Source: Aurantiacibacter luteus
GTDB lineage: Bacteria; Pseudomonadota; Alphaproteobacteria; Sphingomonadales; Sphingomonadaceae
Assembly (NCBI RefSeq): GCF_001010945.1
Contig: NZ_LBHB01000002.1
Location: forward strand, 124,001-188,000
DNA length: 64,000 nucleotides
Direction of reading: 5' to 3'
The notes beneath the pieces were generated by a model. The model was not told the DNA's origin. It saw nothing but the letters and a program-made list of their open reading frames with translations, and searched no databases. The stretch's first letter is position 1; every line of letters starts with the position of its first letter. Below are positions 37,601 to 45,951 of this stretch, in pieces. A program made the position numbers and the translations under genes.

Positions 37601-39496
37601 GAAGGCCCCGTCGCTGCCAATCAGGAATGGTATGTCGTAGACGATTTCTGAATCTGGATCGTCATCTCCGGTCGGACAATCAGCGAGCAACTCATAGAAA
37701 CTGCGCAATCTGCTTTTTGTGTTCCCAAGCCATTCGCTCACCGGGTCGTCTTGGTCTGCTTTGGCGCGAAGTGCGGCAAACAAGTCGTCGAGCGTCAAGC
37801 GCTCGATGTGCTCATTCAGATTCGGATACTTGCTGAAAGTGTCGACTACGAAGGAAAGGCCGGGGAAGAACTCACTTATTTGATCAATCTTCAACTTCTT
37901 GGGTAGGCGGAAGAGGCTACGGATGGGAAGCAGGCTCCCCTCTGATGATGGGGCAAATGGAAGCGAAGAGAGGCGATCAAGGGCGCGCTGCTCAGTCAGC
38001 GAAGCGGAGCCAATCTCGCCCACGAAGCGGTTAGCAATTCGCCACAATGGAGCCATGAAGGAATTGGTCTTGGCCGTCACCTTCGAGATGAGCTCGCTTT
38101 CTCGATGGTCTCCTAGCCAACGATCCCAAGCGTCGACAAAAGAATGGAAGGTGAGACTTCCACCTCCTAGGGCAAGCAACGACTGCCTATGATTAGAGAG
38201 CTCGGGATCGAGCACTTGCACGCCTATCTTGCTCAAGGAATCGTACTCGGGCTTTTCGAAATCTGCCGATCCGATCTTGCAGTCTGCCGGCCTCACCCAT
38301 TCGCCCAAGGCCGTAATGGCAATCGGCTGTACCTTCGCCTGCCTTTCGATCTCGTTCCAGAACACCTTGAAGTGAGCGCTCGAACGATTGTCGTTCGCTT
38401 CGTCGATCAGATCCCAGAGACGCTTCGCGCCCAACACGTCTCTCAATTCAATCAAGTGTGATGCAACTTCTCGTGCAGCAGACTGCAGGAGCATTTCGTT
38501 CCAAAGTCGCTCGTGCTGTTGCCCTGACAGGACCAGTGCCCTGCGGGTTTGCTCAGGAAAGAAATCAGCGTTGATGTGGCAAGGGATCGGCGCATCTTGC
38601 TCGGTCGGGAGATAGGCATAGAGGCGCCCGACACGTTCCTCTAGGTCGCCGAGGCGGAAGGCGATTTGGCCGTTTGTTTGGCGGTCTAGCCTATCTATGA
38701 CTGGATACTTGCGGCGTAGGGAAGCAGCAGCCTCGTGCGCATCGAAATGGATCACGTACCAATCTTCGTGATGGTCTGAACCGGCGTAAGCCAATCGTAA
38801 ACGATTTTCGCCCAGGTCCGTCTTCTGAACTTTTGAAATCGTCACGCCGTTTCGGCGTATTTCGAGTGACCTGAGGTTGCGAAGAAACAAGAGGCAGTCT
38901 TCGGCTACGGACACGAGGTCACGCTCGAGGATGTCGAGCTCTTCCGGAAGTAACGGCGAAGCATTCAAAGTTTCGCGAACCGAGCTGCGACCGTCGAAGC
39001 ACCATGGAAGCTCGAACACCGAGCCGTCTCGAAGCGCGATGTCCATTTCAGACGCTTGGCCAGCGAGAGGATCCAATTCCAGCTGTGTCTTACCGGATCG
39101 GATGATCGGCTTGTCCGTGACCTGGTAGACCGACACGAAACCGATCCCGAAGCGACCGATCAGTCCCTCTTCGCCGTATTTGTTGCCGCTTCCTACTGTG
39201 CTGATTGCATGAAAGTCGCATGCTCTCTTGGTGCCTGAATGCGGATTGCCCCTGACTTCCCATGGACAATGTCCGTCTTGCGTTTCGCAACTGGAGAACT
39301 TGCCGCTGTTCCAAATCCGGAGCGCGTCGCCATCGATATCGAAGACCATCTCTTCGGCCCGGGCATCGTCGGCGTTCTGGATCAGCTCTCGAGCCATGGC
39401 TTCGAAGCCTTGCAGTCCGGTGAGAATCGCGCGGATGTTGCCGATGAGAGAAGCCGTATAAGGCCTTGTACGACTTTGCTGCGAAGGCTCGCTCAC
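34640..39496 (-). CDS. Giant GHKL (sacsin-like) ATPase with DUF3883-like nuclease end
   Basis: About 1618 aa. N-terminal Hsp90/sacsin-type ATPase: ARELIQNADDAR (E, N, D; about 38-48) and GRFGIGFVSVYQVTD (GxGxG lid). A very long middle (about 250-1290) has no recognised domain. An acidic, glycine-serine-rich linker (about 1310-1450) leads to a C-terminal DUF3883 domain with NPGFDIISEP and RYIEVKG, a PD-(D/E)XK-like metal site. Start at the GTG five bases after AGGGG (a GTG two codons earlier is in frame). Low GC content and overlap with the NERD-helicase gene. Best read as a two-gene defence module; the exact system is not one I can name. Confidence 0.8.
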   Translation of the reverse strand: MSEPSQQSRTRPYTASLIGNIRAILTGLQGFEAMARELIQNADDARAEEMVFDIDGDALRIWNSGKFSSCETQDGHCPWEVRGNPHSGTKRACDFHAISTVGSGNKYGEEGLIGRFGIGFVSVYQVTDKPIIRSGKTQLELDPLAGQASEMDIALRDGSVFELPWCFDGRSSVRETLNASPLLPEELDILERDLVSVAEDCLLFLRNLRSLEIRRNGVTISKVQKTDLGENRLRLAYAGSDHHEDWYVIHFDAHEAAASLRRKYPVIDRLDRQTNGQIAFRLGDLEERVGRLYAYLPTEQDAPIPCHINADFFPEQTRRALVLSGQQHERLWNEMLLQSAAREVASHLIELRDVLGAKRLWDLIDEANDNRSSAHFKVFWNEIERQAKVQPIAITALGEWVRPADCKIGSADFEKPEYDSLSKIGVQVLDPELSNHRQSLLALGGGSLTFHSFVDAWDRWLGDHRESELISKVTAKTNSFMAPLWRIANRFVGEIGSASLTEQRALDRLSSLPFAPSSEGSLLPIRSLFRLPKKLKIDQISEFFPGLSFVVDTFSKYPNLNEHIERLTLDDLFAALRAKADQDDPVSEWLGNTKSRLRSFYELLADCPTGDDDPDSEIVYDIPFLIGSDGAFLSPKQAVIPSDFTDPVGRFDTLDMSFFEGRVEDLLKKRLHIEALTFEKYVEEHLEEILEGGLEDRQYAALVDELTSHPKILENDRLRRRLQDLPLVWTNADEFRLPRDCYVKTTKLVEILGDDQSRWVKSSMLKRTTRDNFEKAFLPRLGMRDWPTLRHVIERLEEIVAEDPSEASSTPVLGLLDVVFDIFQKGKIYEKEDAYAEEIDWLRTTEWLPAIREGTDAVDTRFWYAPHELYQHLRADGFSSQVPYLAIQPGQKTKANKKFLDFLEMPAEPGTSDIVDHLLDCLESEREPSKTTYELLSERLKKEDDLPALERLLGQPIIYDPRTKRFLSLSRVSWNKPPFPHYLYPAPKWMRDLEELFEFLGVEDSPDLEAFVDVALEIVENYEDNDLPAVERNILEECLAKISSAIRNKIDTILELLSKLEKRPFLPTRSNALSYVDEVIVCDNASLADSFDGAIDHLLIEERLDQRELRNHLGLMLLSRRTHREAVDLDGTKPDEAASTLLSERSSLLMWLVPSLGSQAANKIATSLRSTKIVRTNELTVRSVLELQDQTIESEPKAQDALFEEDDRVLYVQASLGDKFWIPAFRAVFDSLTASELGVDVGHLAMCAFNVVAARDEEDARSILQQAGFREPAWATTETIDYGETEDLGELSQPPHSDDDVQEDEESADDSHDEGIEIADEHDGIDEPQGEGQGLGDGKAPSDGKTPLGGHASDQHIRADRNEHGGSERSGSSDGADEPTNGEGKTSTSGNNDGRSKGKNGEPRERKPSLRTQRLRSYVLPKGDERSSSDQRGSNKERIDEIDKAAMAAVVDWEGKRGFDPRVQSHYNPGFDIISEPKEGGETRYIEVKGLADAWTERGVKLSRTQMQFAREKSDDFWLYVVEHALDPKKRNVHAIRNPFEKSDEFWFDQGWIDIAEEKSGDQRMLLKAGRRIEVKNWGRGTILKVDRRGIGIQLTIKFMLATKMLTYNFETFELLED

Positions 39497-39788
39497 ATTC
39501 ACCCCTATTCACTGGTCCGTCAAACAGTCAGCATCTTCTGCAGGCACCTGCATGAAATTGCTATGAAACTCTCTGATCCTTCTGATCAACAATCGAAATT
39601 TTTGAACTCTACGCAACACGAACTGATGCCTGCTCAAACCGCAGTTCATCCTGAAGCTGTAGAAAATTCAGCTACTGTAGATCCTGACGGCAGGGGTGCA
39701 CCGGAAACATGATAAAGCCGAGCGGGAACGTCGCTCGGCACGGAGAAACTCAAGAAATTGGAAGAATTTTTGACACAAAGATAGCCGA
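39497..39788 (-). other. Intergenic region between modules A and B
   Basis: Contains the promoter side of the giant ATPase gene and, at 39718-39739, a hairpin GCCGAGCG-ggaacg-TCGCTCGGC that can act as terminator of the helicase gene ending at 39789 (followed by few T residues on the minus strand). No gene seen. Confidence 0.5.
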
Positions 39789-42700
39789 TCACGGCTCGAG
39801 CTTGATCTGCAATTCTTCTAGAGCTGCCACGTCGACACCTTCATCAACGAGACGGTCAAGATAGGCCAGCAGGTCGTCTTGCCGCGGTTGCCCAAATGCC
39901 AGCCGGTAGAGTGTCAAACTGCGTTTGAGCCAACGTAGCCGCGTGTTTTCTCGACTCATGGGTAGCATTGGGACGCGGCGCTCGACCTTCACCGGACCAT
40001 CAAAAACCCAATACGGAACAAGTTCGGATTTGCTCGTCGTAGCGCGCTTGGCCGCGTTGAACATCGCCTCCCATGGGTCCGCAGGTGGCTTGGTAGAAGT
40101 GCGGATTGCATCGGCGTGTGCCCGGGCAACATTATGCCGGACCGCATGTCCTTTGAACCGGTGAACACGCCCTTCCCTTTGCTCAAGATCGACCGGGTTC
40201 CCTGGAAGATTCCAATGGTAGACTCGATAGCAATAGGGATGAAAATCCAAGCCTTCCTGACCAATCGATGTCGTGGCCAGCACGAACGGTCTGAAAGGCG
40301 AATTGAACGCATCTCGCACACTTCCGAGCCGCACGGTTCCGCCTTCATCATCCTTGTATTCAGCCAATCGCATAGCGAAGCGACCGCGCATCCTGATGGA
40401 CGGATGAAAGACGACCTTGCCGTCCTCAACTCCCACATCATCGACATCAATCTGGGAGGGGCGGACTGACAGGGCGTGGGTCATAGCTGCGGCCACGCCG
40501 GCGACACGTTCACGCTCGGAGCTCCCGGCCAAACCCTCGCCTTCGACGAGATAATGGGCGTACTCGTCGAGCATTGATTGGAGGTTGTGCTCGACACCAT
40601 GCGTCAATGCGCTGCGCCAGTAATGGTCATCGCGCTCTTGTCGTAGGAGAGCAACGGCGTCGTGCTGATTGAAGAGCGCCCGAAAACCCCAGGCGATTGA
40701 TGCCGCGGCGTCCATCAAATGCGGGTCATCCCAAGCCAGTCCTGGCGCAATGCGATGGAGCGCGCGCAATGCACAGACAGCCGGACTTCCCAAGGCTACA
40801 TCGATCAGCAGGTCCAGCGTGTCGTTGTCGAGCTCCCCGAGGGACGCCTCGGTTGCAGTCCTTCGCAACTCGGCGATGTGCTCTCGAAAGCCTTCCTCCT
40901 GGATCGTCCATCTGTAACCGAGATACTGCAGCCATCCGGAAGATTTGGTCTTCAACAATACGTCGATCGTTGCCGGTGTGGACCATTCTGCATCCCTGCT
41001 AGCTGCTTCTTCGCCATTTTCCTTGGCGAACAGGTGCCCCAGTGCAGTACGAATACGATCCGCAATCGCTGCGCGCATTTCTGCAACCGACAATTGTTCC
41101 GGAGCGCCAGAAAAGACGCTTAGCGGATCACAGATTCTGGCCAGTGTTGGTGACGGATAAATCAGGTGCAGCGCGCGCATAGCAGCCGGGCGACCATCGA
41201 CCAGCTTGAACTGAAGCGGGCGGCTGCGCGTGGCTTCCGAGTAGGACCGAACCACCGACGCTGCTCCCATCCGCCGTTCGGCCTCGTAGGAAAGCAGTGC
41301 GGCAAGCGCATCCGGCACCATCTGCCATGCAGAAAAGACAAGGGCTTTCGTAGCCGGTGTGCCCTCAGATGCCGGGCCATAATATGTGACCGCCGGTGGG
41401 AGCCAGAGGTGCTGGTGGAGCCCTGAATCAAACAAGTCAGCCATCAATGCTCGAAGGCGCCCATTAGCCGGATCAATCGGTTGATAAGCTTCGACCTGTT
41501 CGCGACTGATGCCCAGCGCCTGCGCATCGCTCAACGCTGATATCAGGGCCGGGTTCGAATTTGCGGCTTTATCCTTCAGGCGATGCTTAAGCGTGTAATC
41601 ACGCATAAAATTCAAGAGGTAAGGTGCGGACTTCCAATACTCGATGATTTCGCGCGCATCGACGGCTCGCGCTACGCGGGCAAACGCTTCGGCCTGATGG
41701 AGATCGGCAGGTGCGAGCGGCACGTCGATCGATGGCTCAGCCAGCATTGAATCTCGCTCAGCAGTACTGCCAACGCGCTCGGTGCGCGACATGACGCGCT
41801 TCAGTGTGCGCTGCACCTTGTTGCGCGCTCGCTTGGCGTCGGTTGCGCTCTTCGGCAGTTGCTGGAGTAGCTTACGAAAGCGGCGCATTTCGCGGTCAAG
41901 TTCGACCTTGATGGTCGCCCCCTTATCGCGGCCGTAGAGGAACTCGATTGTTTCGAGGAAGTCCTCGTAATGATCGCCATCATCGGGCTCATCGCCCGAG
42001 AGCGTGAGCATCTTGTAGGGAGTTGCGGAGAGTAGGAGGGTGCGTGCGCTGGCGGTATCGTCAGAATACTCAAACAGGGCCCGTGCGAGCTCGGCCGGCT
42101 CCCCCTCACCGCGCAGCAATTCCCGAAAACGTTGGAATTCGTCGAGGATGATAAGATCCGGCTTAAGCGCACTGACGCAAGCGTGCGATAGCTTGCTCCG
42201 TAGCGCCCCGATTACCTCGTTTCGTTTCCAACGCTTCTCGTCAGGGTATGTTGGCTGGCGTCGTGGAAATAGCGAGATCATCTCATCGATTGCCGACAAC
42301 AGCGATGCATCTTGACGGACTGCCTCGTGGAAGTTCGAAACTATCGTCGGATCAATACCCTCAAGTGACATCCTACCGACACACCCATCCCAGCGGCCAT
42401 TCCCGGCGTCCACTTGCAGCGCGTTTCTGAGCGGCGTGAACGACAAGCCCATGGCTTCAAGCAGGCGATGCAAGAGCGCCCGTTCTTCAACGACTCCGGT
42501 GGTGGATCGAAGATTGAACGTGGTTCCAGGCGTGAGGCTGATGAAATTGACCTTGTTTGCAGACAGATCTTGTTCGCCGCGAAGCTGCAATGGCACCAAG
42601 GTCATACGAGTGGGCAAGGCCATCGCACGTTTTCCCAATACATTGAGACGATTGAGATTTTGCGCGGCGATGGCCTGATTGGAGCAGATATAAAGAATGT

Positions 42701-42914
42701 CGATCCGCTCTGATCGATTCCACAACGCTTCGATGGTCTTGGCGATCACCCCGCGGGCAACCATGGTTTTGCCCAGACCCACTTCGTCTGCGACCAAGAA
42801 CTGACGCACTGGATCGGGGCCATGCAAACGGTCGAACACATAGTCTACCGTGCGACGCTGAAAGCGCTTGAGTTGAGCGAGTGCGGCGCCCGCGTCGAAC
42901 GGCTCATTCTCCAT
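39789..42914 (-). CDS. SNF2-type helicase
   Basis: About 1041 aa starting MENEPFDAG, the ATG of which overlaps the PLD gene stop by 11 bases. Superfamily 2: motif I ADEVGLGKTMVARG (about 45-58), motif II DLIILDEFQRF, motif III LLLSATPYKM, and in the second RecA lobe LATTSIGQEGLDFHPYCYRVYHWNLPGNPVDLEQREGRVHRF trimmed motifs V and VI (SIGQEGLDF, QREGRVHR). About 300 residues between lobes are helical. Last gene of the five-gene module B. Confidence 0.88.
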   Translation of the reverse strand: MENEPFDAGAALAQLKRFQRRTVDYVFDRLHGPDPVRQFLVADEVGLGKTMVARGVIAKTIEALWNRSERIDILYICSNQAIAAQNLNRLNVLGKRAMALPTRMTLVPLQLRGEQDLSANKVNFISLTPGTTFNLRSTTGVVEERALLHRLLEAMGLSFTPLRNALQVDAGNGRWDGCVGRMSLEGIDPTIVSNFHEAVRQDASLLSAIDEMISLFPRRQPTYPDEKRWKRNEVIGALRSKLSHACVSALKPDLIILDEFQRFRELLRGEGEPAELARALFEYSDDTASARTLLLSATPYKMLTLSGDEPDDGDHYEDFLETIEFLYGRDKGATIKVELDREMRRFRKLLQQLPKSATDAKRARNKVQRTLKRVMSRTERVGSTAERDSMLAEPSIDVPLAPADLHQAEAFARVARAVDAREIIEYWKSAPYLLNFMRDYTLKHRLKDKAANSNPALISALSDAQALGISREQVEAYQPIDPANGRLRALMADLFDSGLHQHLWLPPAVTYYGPASEGTPATKALVFSAWQMVPDALAALLSYEAERRMGAASVVRSYSEATRSRPLQFKLVDGRPAAMRALHLIYPSPTLARICDPLSVFSGAPEQLSVAEMRAAIADRIRTALGHLFAKENGEEAASRDAEWSTPATIDVLLKTKSSGWLQYLGYRWTIQEEGFREHIAELRRTATEASLGELDNDTLDLLIDVALGSPAVCALRALHRIAPGLAWDDPHLMDAAASIAWGFRALFNQHDAVALLRQERDDHYWRSALTHGVEHNLQSMLDEYAHYLVEGEGLAGSSERERVAGVAAAMTHALSVRPSQIDVDDVGVEDGKVVFHPSIRMRGRFAMRLAEYKDDEGGTVRLGSVRDAFNSPFRPFVLATTSIGQEGLDFHPYCYRVYHWNLPGNPVDLEQREGRVHRFKGHAVRHNVARAHADAIRTSTKPPADPWEAMFNAAKRATTSKSELVPYWVFDGPVKVERRVPMLPMSRENTRLRWLKRSLTLYRLAFGQPRQDDLLAYLDRLVDEGVDVAALEELQIKLEP

Positions 42915-44790
42915 TGCCGGACTCCTCCAGCACGGCACGGAATGTCTGCCAGAGGATCCGAAACTCTTCGGGTATTGGATCGGCACCTTCTGTATTTGAC
43001 TCTGTTAGTCTGGTCATCAGACGATCCACTGCATTCAACCGTCCATCCTTGGCGCAAAGGGCCCGGACGAGTTCTTCGAGCAACGGTTCATCATCGGCCA
43101 CAGCAATGGCCCACCCTGCCCCACTGCCGCTTCCTCCGACCGCCAAAGCCGCCGCAAATGGATCACCGAGTGCGGTGAGCAAGAGTCTCAGATAGCGCAG
43201 GAATGTTTTGCGATCGTTGATCACCGATCGCATGATCGCTGCGTCTCGCTCGGCCGGTAGGCCCTCAATCGGCAAGCCAGTGCTAAAAAGGATGCTTTGA
43301 CCGGTTGCCCGTTCCTTCATTTCAATCGCCAGAAAGCGTGTGACATCGGCGAGCGGAACCACACCCAAGTCCAAAGCCTCACCGGCTTCCAGTGATGCCT
43401 GAGCATCCCTGGCGTGCCCTTCGCCTCGGGTTATCGGCCAAACCCGCACGCGGTTGATGTCCGCAAGTGCAATGCCTCCAGCAGGTGGGACCAGCGACAT
43501 GCGCCAATTGCCTGGGCCCCAGGTCGCGTCTGCTTCACAACGGATGCTGAGGCATCCGCGGGCAAGTGCCCGCCGAGCAATGAGGAGCACCCTTTCAGCA
43601 GCACGCTCGGAAGCGTCAGCAGCAGCCAATTCTCCTGGAATGAAAGCGCGAGTCAGTCGCCCGAACCCGCTTTCGCCGAGAATGGTCTCGATCGACCCCA
43701 GCTTTGACGTCTTCCCCGTAAATGTGATGAAGAACTCCACGTTTCGTCCTGAGATGAACGCGGGTGTGGTCGCATTTCCGGAGCCCAAGGTCAGACCGGT
43801 ATCCCAGTTGTGCTCGGCAACGATTATCTTGGCGTGGAGCCCTTCCAGTGCTGACGAAACAGCTTCCTCGCCGTCTTCGCGCTCGGCCATTTCATCCATG
43901 ACCGCGACATATTCGAAATCGTCGATTGTTTCGGCTGCTATGCAGGCAAGCTGATCAGACCGGCTTATCAAGACTTCCGCGGATCGACGTGCCTTTCCAG
44001 CCAACATCGATAACGCGGCATCGTCGCAAAATGGCGAGACTACACCGATGCGGGTGCATTCCGGTGGTTGCCAAGGCCGTCCTCCGAGCCCGTTGACTGC
44101 GAACTCAAATTTTTCACACGCATCAGGCAATGCCCACTCAGCAAAGCGCATGTCTTCGGCGAGTTCCATAGTGAGCGCCCGCTGCTCATCCGGGGCGGGG
44201 CTGACCGCAAGATCTGGGAGCGCGGAGAGCAATGCATACAGGGGACGATTGTGGGCCTTAGGCTGGCGAGTGCGGCGTCCGTCGAGACGCACGGCTATGT
44301 CCCATGACCTGTCGCGCGTGAGATTGCGCGACAATACGAGCACCCTCAGAAGATCATCGCCATCTTGGTCCAATGGCTTGAACCGCAGCGCCCAGATCTT
44401 CGGATGAAAGCTACCCTCTCCTGGCGCTTGGACTTCGACGATAACCTTCTCGAGTAACGAGCAAAGTCGAGATTGTTGGGCAAGCCCCGCGTGGATTTGA
44501 CCTGCCTCAGCGAATACGGCCAAGCGCCCGGAAATCCGCTCTGCTCCCTCGAGCAGAGCAATAGGATGCTGCAGAATTTCCTCTCTATTGTCGGCGGCAA
44601 ACAATGCCAGGCTGACCGGCACGGCTAGCGCCGTCTCAAAATCGAGTGAGAATGTCGTCGCTACACCGGCATCGAAGCGATACCCGGGGGGAGCCTGAAG
44701 GCTGTCGCCGTACAGAATCCGGTTTTCGGGATCGAGCGTCGCCCTGTTCAACGCTTGAGATCCTTCAGATAGCTCTGTGCGATTGACCAA
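42904..44790 (-). CDS. Two-motif phospholipase D-like protein
   Basis: 628 aa with two PLD half-sites: FHPKIWALRF followed by VLSRNLTRD (about 128-160), and LHAKIIVAEHNWDTGLTLGSGNAT (about 318-342). Both histidine-lysine pairs are present, so a nuclease or phosphodiesterase is likely. The annotated ATG overlaps the DUF6361 gene by 43 bases; a TTG at 44751 that forms TTGA with that stop would be an alternative start giving LNRATLDPEN. Fourth gene of module B; PLD plus DUF6361 plus helicase is the arrangement I recall for Azaca-type defence (from memory, unverified). Confidence 0.85.
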   Translation of the reverse strand: MVNRTELSEGSQALNRATLDPENRILYGDSLQAPPGYRFDAGVATTFSLDFETALAVPVSLALFAADNREEILQHPIALLEGAERISGRLAVFAEAGQIHAGLAQQSRLCSLLEKVIVEVQAPGEGSFHPKIWALRFKPLDQDGDDLLRVLVLSRNLTRDRSWDIAVRLDGRRTRQPKAHNRPLYALLSALPDLAVSPAPDEQRALTMELAEDMRFAEWALPDACEKFEFAVNGLGGRPWQPPECTRIGVVSPFCDDAALSMLAGKARRSAEVLISRSDQLACIAAETIDDFEYVAVMDEMAEREDGEEAVSSALEGLHAKIIVAEHNWDTGLTLGSGNATTPAFISGRNVEFFITFTGKTSKLGSIETILGESGFGRLTRAFIPGELAAADASERAAERVLLIARRALARGCLSIRCEADATWGPGNWRMSLVPPAGGIALADINRVRVWPITRGEGHARDAQASLEAGEALDLGVVPLADVTRFLAIEMKERATGQSILFSTGLPIEGLPAERDAAIMRSVINDRKTFLRYLRLLLTALGDPFAAALAVGGSGSGAGWAIAVADDEPLLEELVRALCAKDGRLNAVDRLMTRLTESNTEGADPIPEEFRILWQTFRAVLEESGNGE

Positions 44791-45926
44791 CGAAACTGAA
44801 GGCGTCCAGCTCCGGATGCTCCTTGCCAGCGGTCCCGGGCACTCTTGTTTGCAAACCGGGATTGGCCCTTTTTGAGCCTCCTTTCACGCGTCATGACGAG
44901 CGCGTTTGCTGCCTCGCGATTGCGGCCCAGACCTCCTTCCTTCCGCACCAAGGCCACCCATTCGGTAACAAACCGCTTGGCCGGATCGAGAACCGAATGT
45001 CCGGCATGGCGTGTCTCGTGCCAGAAATCGTCCAGCGACCAGGATGCCAATTCCTTGGTATCGAGTTCGTCGCTCCATTCGGTGAGTGCGGTCTGGTAGC
45101 GCTCAATCCAGTCCTCGTTTTCCCGCAGCTCGCTCAACAGCAGATTGTAGAGCAGCGCGGCGCCATGCATGACGCCCGAGAATATCCTGGCATGTTCGAC
45201 TAGCACTCGTGCTTGAGGCGGGAAATCCGCCATATGCGGATGCAGCCATATTGCATCTGCCTTTGCCTGATCGCTCCGACTTGCCAAATAGGTCAAGAGG
45301 CTGTGGGGATGGCGATCAACAAGCCGATCGATAAGAAAGCTCGCCTCGTCCGGTTCAAGATCGAAATCGACAATGTCAGGCCATCCCTTCGGTGGCTGAG
45401 GCATGCGGTCGTGCCACAGATGTCTATGGCGCTGCGCACCGCTCATGTCGTCTTCGACGTGATCTTTACTCGTATCCTTGGGCCAGTGCGGCAAGGCGGC
45501 AAAGTAGGCCTCAATCGAACCTGGAAATTTTCGGATGCCCCAGCTTTCCAGTCCCGACCAATAGATACTACTCGACAGGCGCTTGAGCTTCTCGCCAGCG
45601 TCCTTGCCAATGATGCCAACGGCACCAGGCGCGCCAGCCATCAGCGCCTGGCCAAGTTCGATTTCCTTCTGACGTGCCTTGGCTGCAATGTCTCGCGGGC
45701 TGAGATGAGACGGCAGGGACTCAAAAATCCACGGAATGAACAGCATGTACCGCAGCCGCGTGTGAATGGTGCTCGTTCCGGGAAAAAGATGATCGGCTAT
45801 AGAATCCCTGATCGCGCCAAGCCCAAGCTCGTCGCGGCTATCCTGCTCACGGAACAGGTCCATCAACCGCTGCGCACGATCGCGTTCTGTCTCGTCAAAA
45901 TCGACCCAGCCAATCGCTGAACTCAT
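44748..45926 (-). CDS. DUF6361 family protein
   Basis: 392 aa from the ATG giving MSSAIGWVDFDE; a TTG 12 bases earlier has the better ribosome site (GAGGGG) and cannot be excluded. The family start IGWVDFDETERDRAQRLMDLFREQDSRDELG... is followed by the GTSTIHTRLRYMLFIPWIFE segment. Mostly helical with a conserved R-Y-ML-F-PW core. No enzymatic motif known. Lies 25 bases after the AddA-like gene. Confidence 0.85.
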   Translation of the reverse strand: MSSAIGWVDFDETERDRAQRLMDLFREQDSRDELGLGAIRDSIADHLFPGTSTIHTRLRYMLFIPWIFESLPSHLSPRDIAAKARQKEIELGQALMAGAPGAVGIIGKDAGEKLKRLSSSIYWSGLESWGIRKFPGSIEAYFAALPHWPKDTSKDHVEDDMSGAQRHRHLWHDRMPQPPKGWPDIVDFDLEPDEASFLIDRLVDRHPHSLLTYLASRSDQAKADAIWLHPHMADFPPQARVLVEHARIFSGVMHGAALLYNLLLSELRENEDWIERYQTALTEWSDELDTKELASWSLDDFWHETRHAGHSVLDPAKRFVTEWVALVRKEGGLGRNREAANALVMTRERRLKKGQSRFANKSARDRWQGASGAGRLQFRWSIAQSYLKDLKR

Positions 45927-45951
45927 TCCTAGCGCCAAGTGCCTGTGCCCC

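Noticed and set aside
39789-44790. DISARM system (helicase plus PLD)
   Set aside because: No DUF1998 protein and no methyltransferase; the partner is DUF6361.
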